A stretch of DNA of 64,000 nt, from NCBI RefSeq assembly GCF_040412425.1, contig NC_089744.1, positions 27,177,001-27,241,000 of the forward strand. Direction: 5' to 3'. The stretch comes from Macrobrachium rosenbergii. Lineage: Eukaryota; Arthropoda; Malacostraca; Decapoda; Palaemonidae. Position numbers and translations under genes: made by a program. The notes beneath the pieces are model-generated. The model saw only the letters and a program-made list of their open reading frames with translations, was not told the DNA's origin and did not search any database. The number at the start of each line of letters is the position of its first letter. The stretch's first letter is position 1. Shown here piece by piece: positions 40,373-50,814 of the stretch.

Positions 40373-42784
40373 AAAAAATTGTTTGGTTTTTAATTGTCAC
40401 GAGCAACCACACCCTCAGTTGCATTCGGATTTTTTGAATTTAAATAAAACGGCGTCTGGTTATCAAATGGTTTTATTTCGTTTTTCGTACATAGTTTGCT
40501 ACTTAAGTAATTTTCAAATGCCATTATTTACGCCTCTTCTCCCTTAGGCACTAAAGCCAGATAATTAAGCAGAAATGGTTAGTAATATATAGGATCTCCG
40601 TTGGTATGAATACCCTGTCTGGCCTGTCAGTGTTTGTTCCAATGCACTCTCAAGCAAACTGAGCTTATATTCTGAGTGCTGCGTGCCTTGGGATGTTCTA
40701 AGTTAATATGTGGTGTATCTGTGCTGAGAAGAATTACTTTAAACAGAGCTGAGTGGTATGCTTTCATGCCTGTGTGTTTCACTTATTTTTCATCTTCCGC
40801 TGCTCCTAGTTGGCCAGATTTGGCAACATTACTTATGTTTAGGAATTCTAACTTCACATATGATGTCAATACAAAACCATTATACGGGACCTATGATGTC
40901 ATTCATACATACACAATCATTAATATACTTGGACTTTTTTTTTCATTTATCATGTATTTTTCTAACGTGCTTCTGTAGCTATAAATGAATTTTTACATAC
41001 AACTGATGTGACGTAAATATTCTTTTGTAGCTATAGAAGCATGCTAGAAAAATACATGATTGATTAAAAAAACCCATTGAATTCAGTGCACGTGCATGAC
41101 GTCACAGGCCACGTATAACGGTTCTGTAATAACATGGTATGAAATTAGAATTCCTGTCCATATGTAATGTTAACAAAAATGTCAAAATAGAAGGAGCAGA
41201 GGAAGAAAAAATGATAGGTGAGACACAGATATGACAGATTACCACTCAGCTCTATGTAAAGGGCTTTTTCTCATCACAGATGCACCGTACATTAACCAAG
41301 AAGATTCCCTGACACACATCTCTCTGAACATGGGCTCAATGTGCTTGAGAGAATGCAATGGAGCAAACACCGACAGGCAAGACAGGGACCTTCCACCAGC
41401 AGAGGAGATCCTATACATTACTGACCATCACTTTGCAAAGTATCTGGCTTGACTACACAAAGGAGCAAAGCATAAGTCAAATTTATAAGGTTTATAACCT
41501 ATGTGGACGCATCTTCCGATTGCATTCAATGGTATGGATGTACCAGTCTTTCTAATCCACTGGAAGGGATGCCTTTCAAAATAAATAATTTTCTTCCATT
41601 TTCGAAATGGTCGTTGGTAGTGGTCCTTTCCCCACCACTACATGGTAGCCTGTTCCACGATAAGACTGTCATATGTGGCCAACCTGGAATGAAAAAAGCG
41701 AAGTTTAGTGTAAGAAGCACATCTGACGTCTTAACACTTTTACAAAAGTTTTTATCCTGACTTCACAAAGTCTAGCAAGCTTAACTCGCTAGTAACTTTC
41801 GAGGTCATTCAAATCTGCCGTTTAGAACATATCAAAAGACTGCTACAATCATTCCGAATTCTCATACTGGATTTGATTCATAGATCGCACTCAAAATCTT
41901 GCAAATGAACCTCTTATCATAACACCTACTTTTCAATGCGCACTTCACTTCACTGGTTTTTGCTCCCTGTATTTATTCAAATATTTTCACCCGATTTTCA
42001 CCACCTACTTAACCTCTTGGATCACTTTTGACTTGTCCAAGGCTATTAAAACCCAACCTCAGTCACTTACGATGTGTGGACGGGTCACAGAAATGTTGTG
42101 TGGCTACATTTTGACCTTTCACGACATTTCTTTTCCTTTTTTTGGTTATTATAGTAATTTATGATATATTACAGCTACTCAACTTCCCAATACAGTATAC
42201 AGTTAATAAGTTCACCAAATTCAGGTTTTAGACTTTCGAAGGGTTGGCCTGAAAGACTAGTCTGAAATGAGGTGAAAATTGAAGCAAGAAAAAGATGAAG
42301 ATACTGTGGAATGAGATTGTTGGGTCATGGTATAAGTGCGGGAAAAGATACTGAATAGGTTAAGAAAAAAATGCTTAAAATCAACATGAGTCAAGTAGTC
42401 TTCACGATAAAGAAATCAACAGCAAAGGTAGCCTTTATATTGAGGCAATTACATGAGAATTATTATGGAAAAAGGAAGAAGTTACACAAATATATATTAG
42501 GGATCTTGAGATGGCATTTAAGAGCTATTAGACAGACATGAAAACAGAAGGTAATGGAGATTACTGTGCCGTAACACAGATGTAAAGTGAAGAACAGGGC
42601 AGGAAATCAACAGCAGCTGGTATAAGTATTACTGTCCATCGAGCAGCAGCTTTGAGGAAACTACACAGGACTGAAGAAAGTCGGACCCTTGGGAGCTGCT
42701 GTAAGTAGACAACCTGGTGTTGACAGCACAACCATAGGGAGAGGTCGTAGACATGATTAAGAAGTGGAAGAGAGATGGAGAAGA
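40373..42784. other. Gene-poor stretch with unrecognised small frames
   Basis: The frames at 41231-41452 (73 residues) and 41503-41760 (85 residues) lie next to each other in a region of more balanced composition. They have no motif I recognise. They may be old transposon coding. Confidence 0.3.
40949..41062. repeat. Small foldback with ~33-bp arms
   Basis: 'atcatgtatttttcta.c' to 'tagctat' at 40949-40982 is inverted at 41029-41062 with three mismatches. The spacer is about 46 bp. MITE-like. Confidence 0.8.
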
Positions 42785-43440
42785 AAGAAAGTGGCTGTCT
42801 AGATGCTGTGATAGAAGTGCAAGGGTGTACTATGGACTGCGCAATAAATGTAACAGATGGAGTCACAAGAGATGCTCGTGATTGGAGAACATGAATGAAG
42901 CCGGAATATATATCCTCAAATGTATAAGAGAAAATGGAAAAAAACGGAAGAGGATCATGGTATGGCAAAAAGACAGGCCTTACGAGAGGTAGAACATGCC
43001 CGTAAAGTTTAAAAAATGATAGTGACATCCCGAATGAAATGGAAGGCTGAAAGTACCCTATCTGTAAGCAATAAAAATATTTGAAGCACCTACATGGCCT
43101 AGTAAAGACACGGACAATAACAAAGAAAATGGAGATTATCTTGAACAGTTATCGAAAATGCTAATACTCAGAGCTGGAGAACTCATAATAAACATGGTGA
43201 AGGTAGCTGAGAGATATGGACAGGATTTCTAGAGTCTGGAAATTAAACTGATATCTCAAAGATTGAAATAGTTTGGACTTGTGGTAAGGAAGGATGAAGA
43301 GCAGATGGTCAGAAACTTTGAAGACTTGGGCTAAGCCCAGGAAATATTGGAGAATAAAAACGTGAAGACCTCAATAAGCTGGGTTAAGTCAGTCCCCTAA
43401 CCAATCAGAAATGTTATGAGGTCCGGGTGAAACGTCAAAA
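42785..43440 (+). mobile_element. LINE ORF2 C-terminal fragment with PHD-like finger
   Basis: At about 42798-42880 the plus strand reads 'SRCCDRSARVYYG', then 'KCNRWSHKRCS'. This is the Cys/His finger that several non-LTR elements carry after the reverse transcriptase (C..C, C..C..W.HKRCS). About 370 bases on, 43248-43330 reads 'QRLK*FGLVVRKDEEQMVRN', the terminal 'RLxWFGHVxRxxEExM' signature of the same LINE type. Stops and frameshifts throughout show it is dead. Distances match a LINE ORF2 end. Confidence 0.65.
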
Positions 43441-43847
43441 AGGGGAAGTGAGCCAAATAATGTACTTTTAGCTCTACTCTCTGACCAATAAACATTTGAA
43501 CTGGTAATGTGAGATGGCTCTTCCATGCCCTCATAAAAATACATAACTAATCCTTAACACAATAGGCAGTAATTAGTAAGTAACTTGCCTAAAATATGCA
43601 AAGGCAAACTTAAATTTAACTTCAAAAATGAAAAATATAAAAAAAAACCTTACATAACGGTTTAAAGGACAAAGGAAAATACAGCAGTCACCAAGGTAAC
43701 CAATACTGTGACTTCTGCTCCACCCGACGAAAGAATACTGAAACCTGATAAACAACTAGTGTGAAAAGGTAAACAGCCATATTAATTTTGTTCTTACAAG
43801 ATATGAATTATTACAAAAAGCTCAGAGAATTAACTGAAACTTCGAGT

Positions 43848-44063
43848 TTAATTATCATTAGTATCATAATGATGTTTTACATCAGCTTTTTCCTTTATGA
43901 GGGGTAGGTATGAAATGAAATCCCTCCACATTTCTGTCCTTTGCACTTTCTGCCTGGCTCCCATCAGGCCTAGGCCTTCAGTTATTCTCTTTTCCATGAT
44001 TTCCTGTGCTCTTCTACAAGTGTGTCCTGCTACTTCAATTTCCTCTTTCTGCTTTTCAGACAA
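43848..44063 (-). mobile_element. Possible LINE ORF2 C-terminus, minus strand
   Basis: The 71-residue minus-strand frame ends with 'GARQKVQRTEMWRDFI', resembling the last residues of some LINE ORF2 proteins (an R-x-x-W-R motif shortly before the stop). No RT is seen upstream on that strand. Low confidence; it may be an unrelated frame. Confidence 0.25.
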
Positions 44064-46378
44064 ATTGTTCTTCGTACCTTCTCATTTGATGTCAAAAACA
44101 TCTCAATCTTTAAGATCTAAGTGAAAGGAAAGGTAACAGGATTTAAGTCTCCTTGATTCAGTAGTCTTTTAACTTTACATTTTGATTGTTAAAACTCTAA
44201 GCAATTTTTTTTTCTCAAAAACATCAACCACTCATTAGATCAAATAACTTAGGGACTAGATAAAAAAGGAGAGAGAAATTAGCTGGAACAGTAATGGATA
44301 CGTAAGTAGCGATACAGAGACCAATTGGAAGGGACACGGCATCACCGAGGAAGGGATTAGTTGAAGACCAGGACTTTATGGAAATCGAGGCAGAAAGGGA
44401 TCAAAACTGTAGAGTGGCTCTCTCTCTCTTTGGCATTACTGACCATAGAAAAGTAAGGAAATTATTAAAAGGGACACAATGGACATTCATGGGAAGACTG
44501 CACAGGTTCTGTGCATCTCTCAGGATGTTCCAGTAACTGACTGATGGTTATCATAGTTTCCCGTTTGGCCGACATCATCTGAACTGTGAACAAGCATTCA
44601 AATAAAGAGATACAATACAGCTGGTGTACAGGTCTCTGAACTATAAAATGTCCCTGACCCATCTGCCAAGTGCCATTCCAAAGGACTGATCTGAATGACA
44701 ACAGATCCAGTCATGACTCTGCATACAATGGATAGTACACATAGAGTATAATAAATAAAATATCTTAAATCAAATTCTGACAAGAATACATGCTGCACTT
44801 CTACACAACCTTTAACAATTCATCATTAACATTCCTACTATTCCCAAAACCTAATTCATCATCACAGTAATTTTACTGCTATATTTTAGCAGAATTTCGG
44901 CTAAATACTCCCCAGGTATTTCTTACGGACAAACGAGTTACTTTTTAGTGTGCAGTTCACCTCAAATATGAGTTACAAAATGGTAAAAAGGCAAAGAACT
45001 TGAACAGCAAGAAAAAAGCAAAAGCACATAAAATAAAAAAGGCATAAATAAATTCATAGGGGAATCAAGGACACACAACAAGGAACATTATTTATGTCTA
45101 CAATGCCACACACGATACGCTCCATACCCTATAGTAAAGATTGGATATACCTCACTCCATACCCTATAGTAAAGATTGGATATACCTAAGCCAAATACAC
45201 CAAAAACTGATGATAGCCTGCACTTCCTACCGAGCCAAAAGTCTAATGCTGTTGCTGCAGAAGCATAAGGGACAAAGCCCTTCAGGTCTAAATGGAATAG
45301 TATATTGTAAGTCAACAGGAAAAAAGCAGAGTTGGAAACCTATCTTTCGTCATACCTCTGCCTTACAATGTTGGCAACATAAACAAAAACCATATCTATT
45401 TTAATTTTGTTAATTTTAGCCTCACCAGCAAGCTATATCAGTGCAATAAACAAATACTATGGAGTTTACATTTCAAAGGCCAACTCTGCCGTACAGTTTC
45501 TATAGAATCGTACCACAAAATATTTTGGCTTATACCTACATATGATGCAATACTTATCAAGAAATTACCCATGGAATATACCCCAAAATATAATAAAACA
45601 GGATATATGTAATGAATGGGTCAATAATATGTAGTGCAATGCATAATATACTGATGGTTTAATATCTCTTGCTGTACAGAAGTGGATTTTGCTTCAAAAT
45701 TTCTAGGTAGGATCATGGTTGTCATTATTAACTCACTAAATAACACTACCTATAATATGTTTGTTGCCCACAATTTTATCTACTGATAAACTCAAAAAAT
45801 ATTTCAGCATCATATTTCTCAAACCAAAAACTGAGCTACACAATATAATGGCAGTTCGGAAGGAAAAATGTCTAGAATGAACGATGATAATCTTAATATA
45901 GTTTAGCCTGAATAATGAATCCTTTCTAGCAGAACGGTGGCTTCAAGGATTTGCTTTAAAATGAGGGGAGTTGATTGTAGCTCATAATCCCCTGAAAAAG
46001 CATCCTGAGGAGTTATACCACAAAAATAAAAAAACAAGATGGCCTTTCAATACTGTTCTTTCAAGGAGTGATTTTCATTCCAGTTTCAGTCACACTTACC
46101 AAATATTCAGGTGCATTACTGGAAAGCTTACTGATGACTGCAGTCGGGTTCAATTTCAACTTGAGGTAAAAATGAAATACTCCTCTGCTTGTTCCGCCTG
46201 TTAAAAGAGAAAAAAAATTCTTCTTTTTAAATCATTATTTACACAATCATGCTGACAACTTACATAACTCCCATGACTAGTTTCCACAAAGGTACTGAAG
46301 TTATTTGTCTTATGTGAATTACAACTATAAACCACCTTAAACTTTATGATTATGAGGTGTCGGAATATTCAGGAAAGC
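44064..46378. other. Gene-poor stretch, nothing recognised
   Basis: No recognisable coding. Contains a recent short tandem duplication listed separately. Confidence 0.4.
45120..45187. repeat. Perfect 35-bp tandem duplication
   Basis: 'ctccataccctatagtaaag' plus 'attggatatacct' occurs twice with a period of 35 and no mismatch, so the duplication is recent. Confidence 0.97.
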
Positions 46379-46766
46379 ACACTCGGAAACCACAATCTCC
46401 GACCCACCTAGGTCGTTCTCCGAGTTTATGAGCGGGGCCTTTCTGGACAGATTGTACCCTTCCCTTCCCCCACCCCCCTTCCCTAACTACAACCCGGCAG
46501 TTTCGGCATTTTTTCTTCGTTTCGATGTTATACAGGTTGTAGAATTCAACACTAGTGTTGTCTATATAAGCATACCATGACTGCTTTGCATTATATGAAG
46601 CAAAATCATAAAAAAAAAAACACCCAAAGCAAAATTCCGAAGAGTTCAAAAGGTGTTCGAGTGTGTTTCAATCCGTGATAGTTGGCGTTGCCCGCCGTCC
46701 AGAAAGGCCCCGCTCATAAACTTGGAGCACGACCTAGGTGGGTCGGAGATTGTGGTTTCCGAGTGT
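46379..46766. repeat. MITE with 70-bp terminal inverted repeats
   Basis: 46379-46448 ('acactcggaaaccacaatct...') and 46697-46766 are near-perfect reverse complements with an insertion/deletion and a few mismatches. The ~250-bp centre has a C-rich run (46460-46482) and no coding. This is the structure of a non-autonomous DNA transposon. No clear target duplication is visible at the edges. Confidence 0.88.
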
Positions 46767-47095
46767 ACATATCCATAAATGGCAATCACTTTTAAGCTAC
46801 TCGATATGATTGTCAAGAGGTCTCCGGCTTCAGGCCATCATCATCTTGCTATGAACAATGTGAAACTGAGACTCTTCCATACGAATTCAAGTACATTTTT
46901 CGAACTATTTCAGTTTTCATGCTACAGTACCGACATAACTGTGGATAGTTCTATGATTGCTATTTAAACACGCTGGTGAGTGATTAGCTACAGCTGCCCT
47001 ACGAACCTCACATCTATGCATTTAATATATCACAACATTAAGAGCAGATATAAGACAATAATAACCCAAAGTGACACCTTTGTGCAACACAAATT

Positions 47096-47097
<2 letters not shown>

Positions 47098-47129
<32 letters not shown>
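47098..47129 (+). repeat. Poly(A) tract, 32 bp
   Basis: Uninterrupted A run. The sequence before it shows no recognisable processed gene or SINE. Confidence 0.97.
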
Positions 47130-47131
<2 letters not shown>

Positions 47132-47219
47132 TCTACGGAGTGGGAATAGGCAGTTAAAAAATAAGTCGTTTTAGTATATTTACAATCACATATTTCAGAT
47201 CCCTTTCAAAGCTACATGC

Positions 47220-47830
47220 TAGCAATTTTCCTTGTTTATTTCTTACTTAAGCTATTACTAACCACTACTAAGCAAGTGAATTTGGTACAAAAATCAATTA
47301 GAAAAAGCAACAAAATTCTTTACACACAAAATCAAAGCCATGTAAATCTCAAGAAAAGTGAATATTGTAGGATCTTCACTACAGTTCCCTCTTCTATAAC
47401 TGGTTAGGTAGAACAAGGCGCCTAGGATGAGTTAAGATAAAATTTATATGCTAACATTAAGATCAAGTCAAAGGATACCCTGAAAAATTCCCAAAAAATC
47501 ATATTTCCTTTTTGCCAACCAAATTAATAGCCACAACTTCAATACACTGGTAATTATTGTAACTCATCCATTGGGGCAGGCCTCACACAAAATATTAGGC
47601 TATACGTATGTTAACTATATCTGGGACAAACAGTATGAGCTAAAACAGCTTTAGCCTTCATACTGATATATGTCTAAAATATAAACATGTTCCTAAGTTA
47701 TTCTGGACTTTTGTATGCTATGCACTAATTAGTCTGTCAAATTGGCCCCTCCTTTATTGTTCATTGTAAGCCAGAAATACTGCTTTCTTCGATCAAACAG
47801 ACCCTGTCTAGCCAATAATGATATGCCCTG
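47220..47830 (+). repeat. Diverged direct duplicate, copy 1
   Basis: Aligns in the same orientation with 60615-61190. Shared blocks are 'actactaagcaagtgaattt / actattttgggagtgcaaat', 'gcctaggatgagtta / gcctaaggtgggtta', 'aattcccaaaa', 'ccaa.caaattaat' and 'taagccagaaat.actgct'. No coding is seen in either. It is probably a transposon or repeat family member. The two copies are about 13 kb apart and flank the nested element cluster. Confidence 0.6.
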
Positions 47831-48299
47831 ATAATATATATGAAAATTATATTAAACTAGCCTAGCCTTTTGATGGTAGACTATACACTTAGGTTTAAGG
47901 CCATACTTATTTAATAATGAATCCAGTATTATTTCAATAATGAGCCAATCTGGATACTGTATCTTACCATAAACTCAATTTTCATTGTTATACAACAACG
48001 AGGAACCTAGGTGTCAAGATGCCACGAGCCCATTACATCTGTAGAGAAAGCAGACTAATCGAAGATGCATCATGTCCTGATTAAAAAAACATTAATTATT
48101 AATGGAATTTTATCGCTGACTGAACTTATACACCATTAATTTGTAATATTCATGAAAGAAACTATCCAGGTTTTCTGAGTTACAGAAAAAATGACTCAAG
48201 TATGAAAAATTAGATAAGTATATACTGATAATAACAATATTAATTAAGCATAAACTGTTTATTTTTTACTGTTTCTTTTTTCCATGTTCTCACTCGGCA

Positions 48300-48529
48300 A
48301 ATAAAATCTGCAAGACCAGCAGACACTTGTCATTTACACAATAATGCAGAGATATTCTGAGATTTTTACGGCTTACAAGATTTTAATTATCAAATGCACG
48401 CTGTCGTCACGCTCAGAGAATAAAGTCTTTAATTTTTTTCCAAGAACTGATATTTTCAGTCCTCCTGACTTCAAGTGGGTGCTTACAGTACACCACTGGA
48501 GCTGGAGAACGACTACCAATGGTGCTCAG
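48300..48529 (-). mobile_element. LINE reverse transcriptase, C-terminal piece (segment 3 of 3)
   Basis: Minus strand reads 'PLEVRRTENISSWKKIKDFI' (about 48490-48430). This is the terminal 'LP.EVR...F.KKLK.FLF' block of a CR1/Jockey-like LINE. It continues the LINE piece at 53966-54192 across the piggyBac insertion. The reading frame ends soon after in stops, and the 3' limit near 48300 is approximate. Confidence 0.65.
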
Positions 48530-48560
48530 CTAGAACGACCGAGCGGTGAAATGACCGCTC
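48530..48560. repeat. piggyBac terminal inverted repeat, left
   Basis: 'ctagaacgaccgagcggt' followed by 'atgaccgctc'. Matches the inverted form at 53930-53961. The flanking TTAA is not preserved. Confidence 0.8.
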
Positions 48561-49138
48561 AAATATTTACATCGTAAAAGGGTCTACATTTTTGCTTATT
48601 GAAACATCCTAATCCAATGGTATATAATTATTCATAGTAAGGAGATAGAATAATGTTAGCATAAGCAGTAATATAAAATTCCACAATTATCACACTAAAG
48701 ATTATTTGCTACAATGAAATATTGTTTGCAGCACTGAGATAAGAATTATGTTGAAAGGAATTACAAGATTAAAATTAATTAAAACAGAATAGCAGTCTCT
48801 TTCTAATCCTGGACTTGGAATAACGGCGCTGTCAAATGACCGCATTCCAGTTTCTACTGACAGTCGTTATTGTCAGTATAGCGAAGGTTTACTGGTACGT
48901 AAACATATATTTATATCTTTTACGGTAATGAAATAACGTCTGAGATGAGGTTCAGTTCAACATAATATGTATTTGAGTACCATAGCGTAAAATACATTAT
49001 ATTAGTTTTTATAAAAAAAAAGTTTTTACACTAAAAACAAAAGATTGAAAAACAGATAATGAAGTATACCTGCGGGTTTATGCATTTTCAGTTTAAAGTC
49101 CCTTCGTTTCTACTCTAGGAATAAAGTAAATTTTTTCA

Positions 49139-49470
49139 AAAACATTTTTTGCAATGGAGCTTCCTGAACATCTTCCTTGTGCATCTGCCACATACAAATC
49201 CCTTGCATTGGTGGCACATGTCTGACGCCTTATTCCCACTGCAATATCCTATTTGGCACGGTTTTCTTTTTTTTTTTTCAGTAATTATGGAAACTTCTGG
49301 TTCAGCATCAGTATCGTTTTCACTGCTATATACCGCATTGCCATTTTTCAACGTTTCCTGAAGTTCTTTGGGCAACTGAAGAAGGAAGCTGCGACGGGAG
49401 AGTTTCTGACCTGTAACTTCCCTGTAAAGAACTGATGCATCGATGCCTGCTTGATCAAGTACATTATAAA
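49139..49470 (-). pseudogene. piggyBac transposase, C-terminal piece
   Basis: Minus strand from 49470 reads 'VLDQAGIDASVLYREVTGQK', then 'FLLQLPKELQETL', an acidic linker, and a cysteine-rich tail. The tail has CQIGYC, CHQC, CGRC and CKKC pairs, the zinc-binding RING/PHD-like domain that ends many piggyBac transposases and helps bind terminal repeats. The last ~79 codons (49375-49136) are still open. The upstream frame is cut at 49470 by the composite element and by a frameshift at the original joint. Confidence 0.85.
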
Positions 49471-49483
49471 ACTAGCTAACCAA

Positions 49484-50568
49484 CCCTTTTATCCAAATAT
49501 TACTGTGCTGACTGTACCATTTATCCGGGTATTACTGTGGTGAGTGTCCCTTTTATCCAGATATTGCTGTACTAACTGTCCCTTTTTATATTTATACAAT
49601 AAAAGATAAAAAACTGTCCCTTTTTAACTAAACACGACTTTGCTGACTGTCCCATTTATCCAGATATTACTGTGGTGACTGTCCCATTTATCCAAGTATT
49701 ACTGTGGTGACTGTCCCTTTTATCCAGGTATGACTCTACTAACTGCCCCACTTATTCAGGTGTTGCTGTACTGACAGTCCCTTTTTCAATCCTTTGTTTT
49801 TAATGTAAAACTTTTTTTATTCAGGTATTACTGTAGTGACTGTCCCATTTATCCAGCTACTACTGTGGAGACTGTCCCATTTATCCAAGTATTACCGTGC
49901 TGACCATCCCATTTATCCAGGTACCACTGTGGAGACTGTCCCATCTATCCATGTATTACTATGCTGACTGTCCCTTTAACCCAGGTATTACTATGCTTAC
50001 TGCCCCTCTATCTAGACATTACTGTGGTGACTGTCAATCTTATCCAGGTATTACTGTGGTGACTGTCCCATTTATCCAAGTATTACTGTACTGCCTGTCC
50101 CTCTTATCCAGGTATTACTGTGCTGACTGTCCCTTTTATCCAGGCATTACTGTGATGACTGTCTGTTTTATCCATACATTACTGTGGTGACTGTTGCCAG
50201 GTATTACTGTGGTGACTGTCCCATTTATCCAGGCATTACTGTTCTGTCTGTCCCTTTTATCAATGTATTACTGTGCTGATTGTCCTTTTTATCCAGGTAT
50301 TACTGTGGTAACTGTCAATTTTATCCAAATATTATTGTGGTGACTGTCCCATTTATTCAGATGTTACTGTGATGGCTGTCCATTTATCCAGGTATTACTG
50401 TGCTGACTGTCCCATTTACCCAGGTATTACTGTCATTTTATCCAGCTATTACTGTGGAGATTGTCTATTTTATCCACACATTACTGTGGTGACTATCACC
50501 CTGGTAATAATGTGATGAATGTCCCTTTTATCCAGGTATTACTGTGGTGACTGTCCTATTTATCCCCA
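49484..50568 (+). repeat. 35-bp minisatellite array (expanded copy)
   Basis: About 30 diverged units, consensus near 'ttttatccaggtattactgt' plus 'ggtgactgtccc'. It is interrupted by A/T-rich inserts near 49580-49625 and 49780-49825. Confidence 0.92.
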
Positions 50569-50710
50569 CTAAACCTAAACACACCCTCCCACTTAACTGA
50601 AACACCCCTACTAAACCTAAGCACACCCCTACTAAACCTAAACGCACACCCTTCTATACCTAAACACATCCCAGCTAAACCTAAACACACACCCCACTAA
50701 ACCTAAACAG
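50567..50710. repeat. CCTAAA-containing ~20-bp tandem repeats
   Basis: 'ctaaacctaaacacacccc'-type units repeat about seven times. The complement has TTTAGG, close to but not the arthropod telomere unit TTAGG. Present only in the expanded copy of the composite element. Confidence 0.88.
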
Positions 50711-50814
50711 AAACCTTGATACAGAATTATTAATCACAGGAAAGGAAAGCATTTCCAATAATACATTTCTGTGGTATCAAGTACATGAAGTGAGGTGTGA
50801 TAAACCTGTAGAGT

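Noticed and set aside
42561..43028. 155-residue minus-strand ORF, the longest in its neighbourhood
   Set aside because: It is antisense to the LINE fragment with the Cys/His finger and has no recognisable domain.
47040..47129. Possible processed pseudogene ending in poly(A)
   Set aside because: No recognisable transcript-derived sequence precedes the A tract, and no matching target duplication was seen.
49480..50570. CRISPR-like array (regular ~35-bp period)
   Set aside because: Units are contiguous and diverged with no unique spacers, in a eukaryotic genome; it is a minisatellite.
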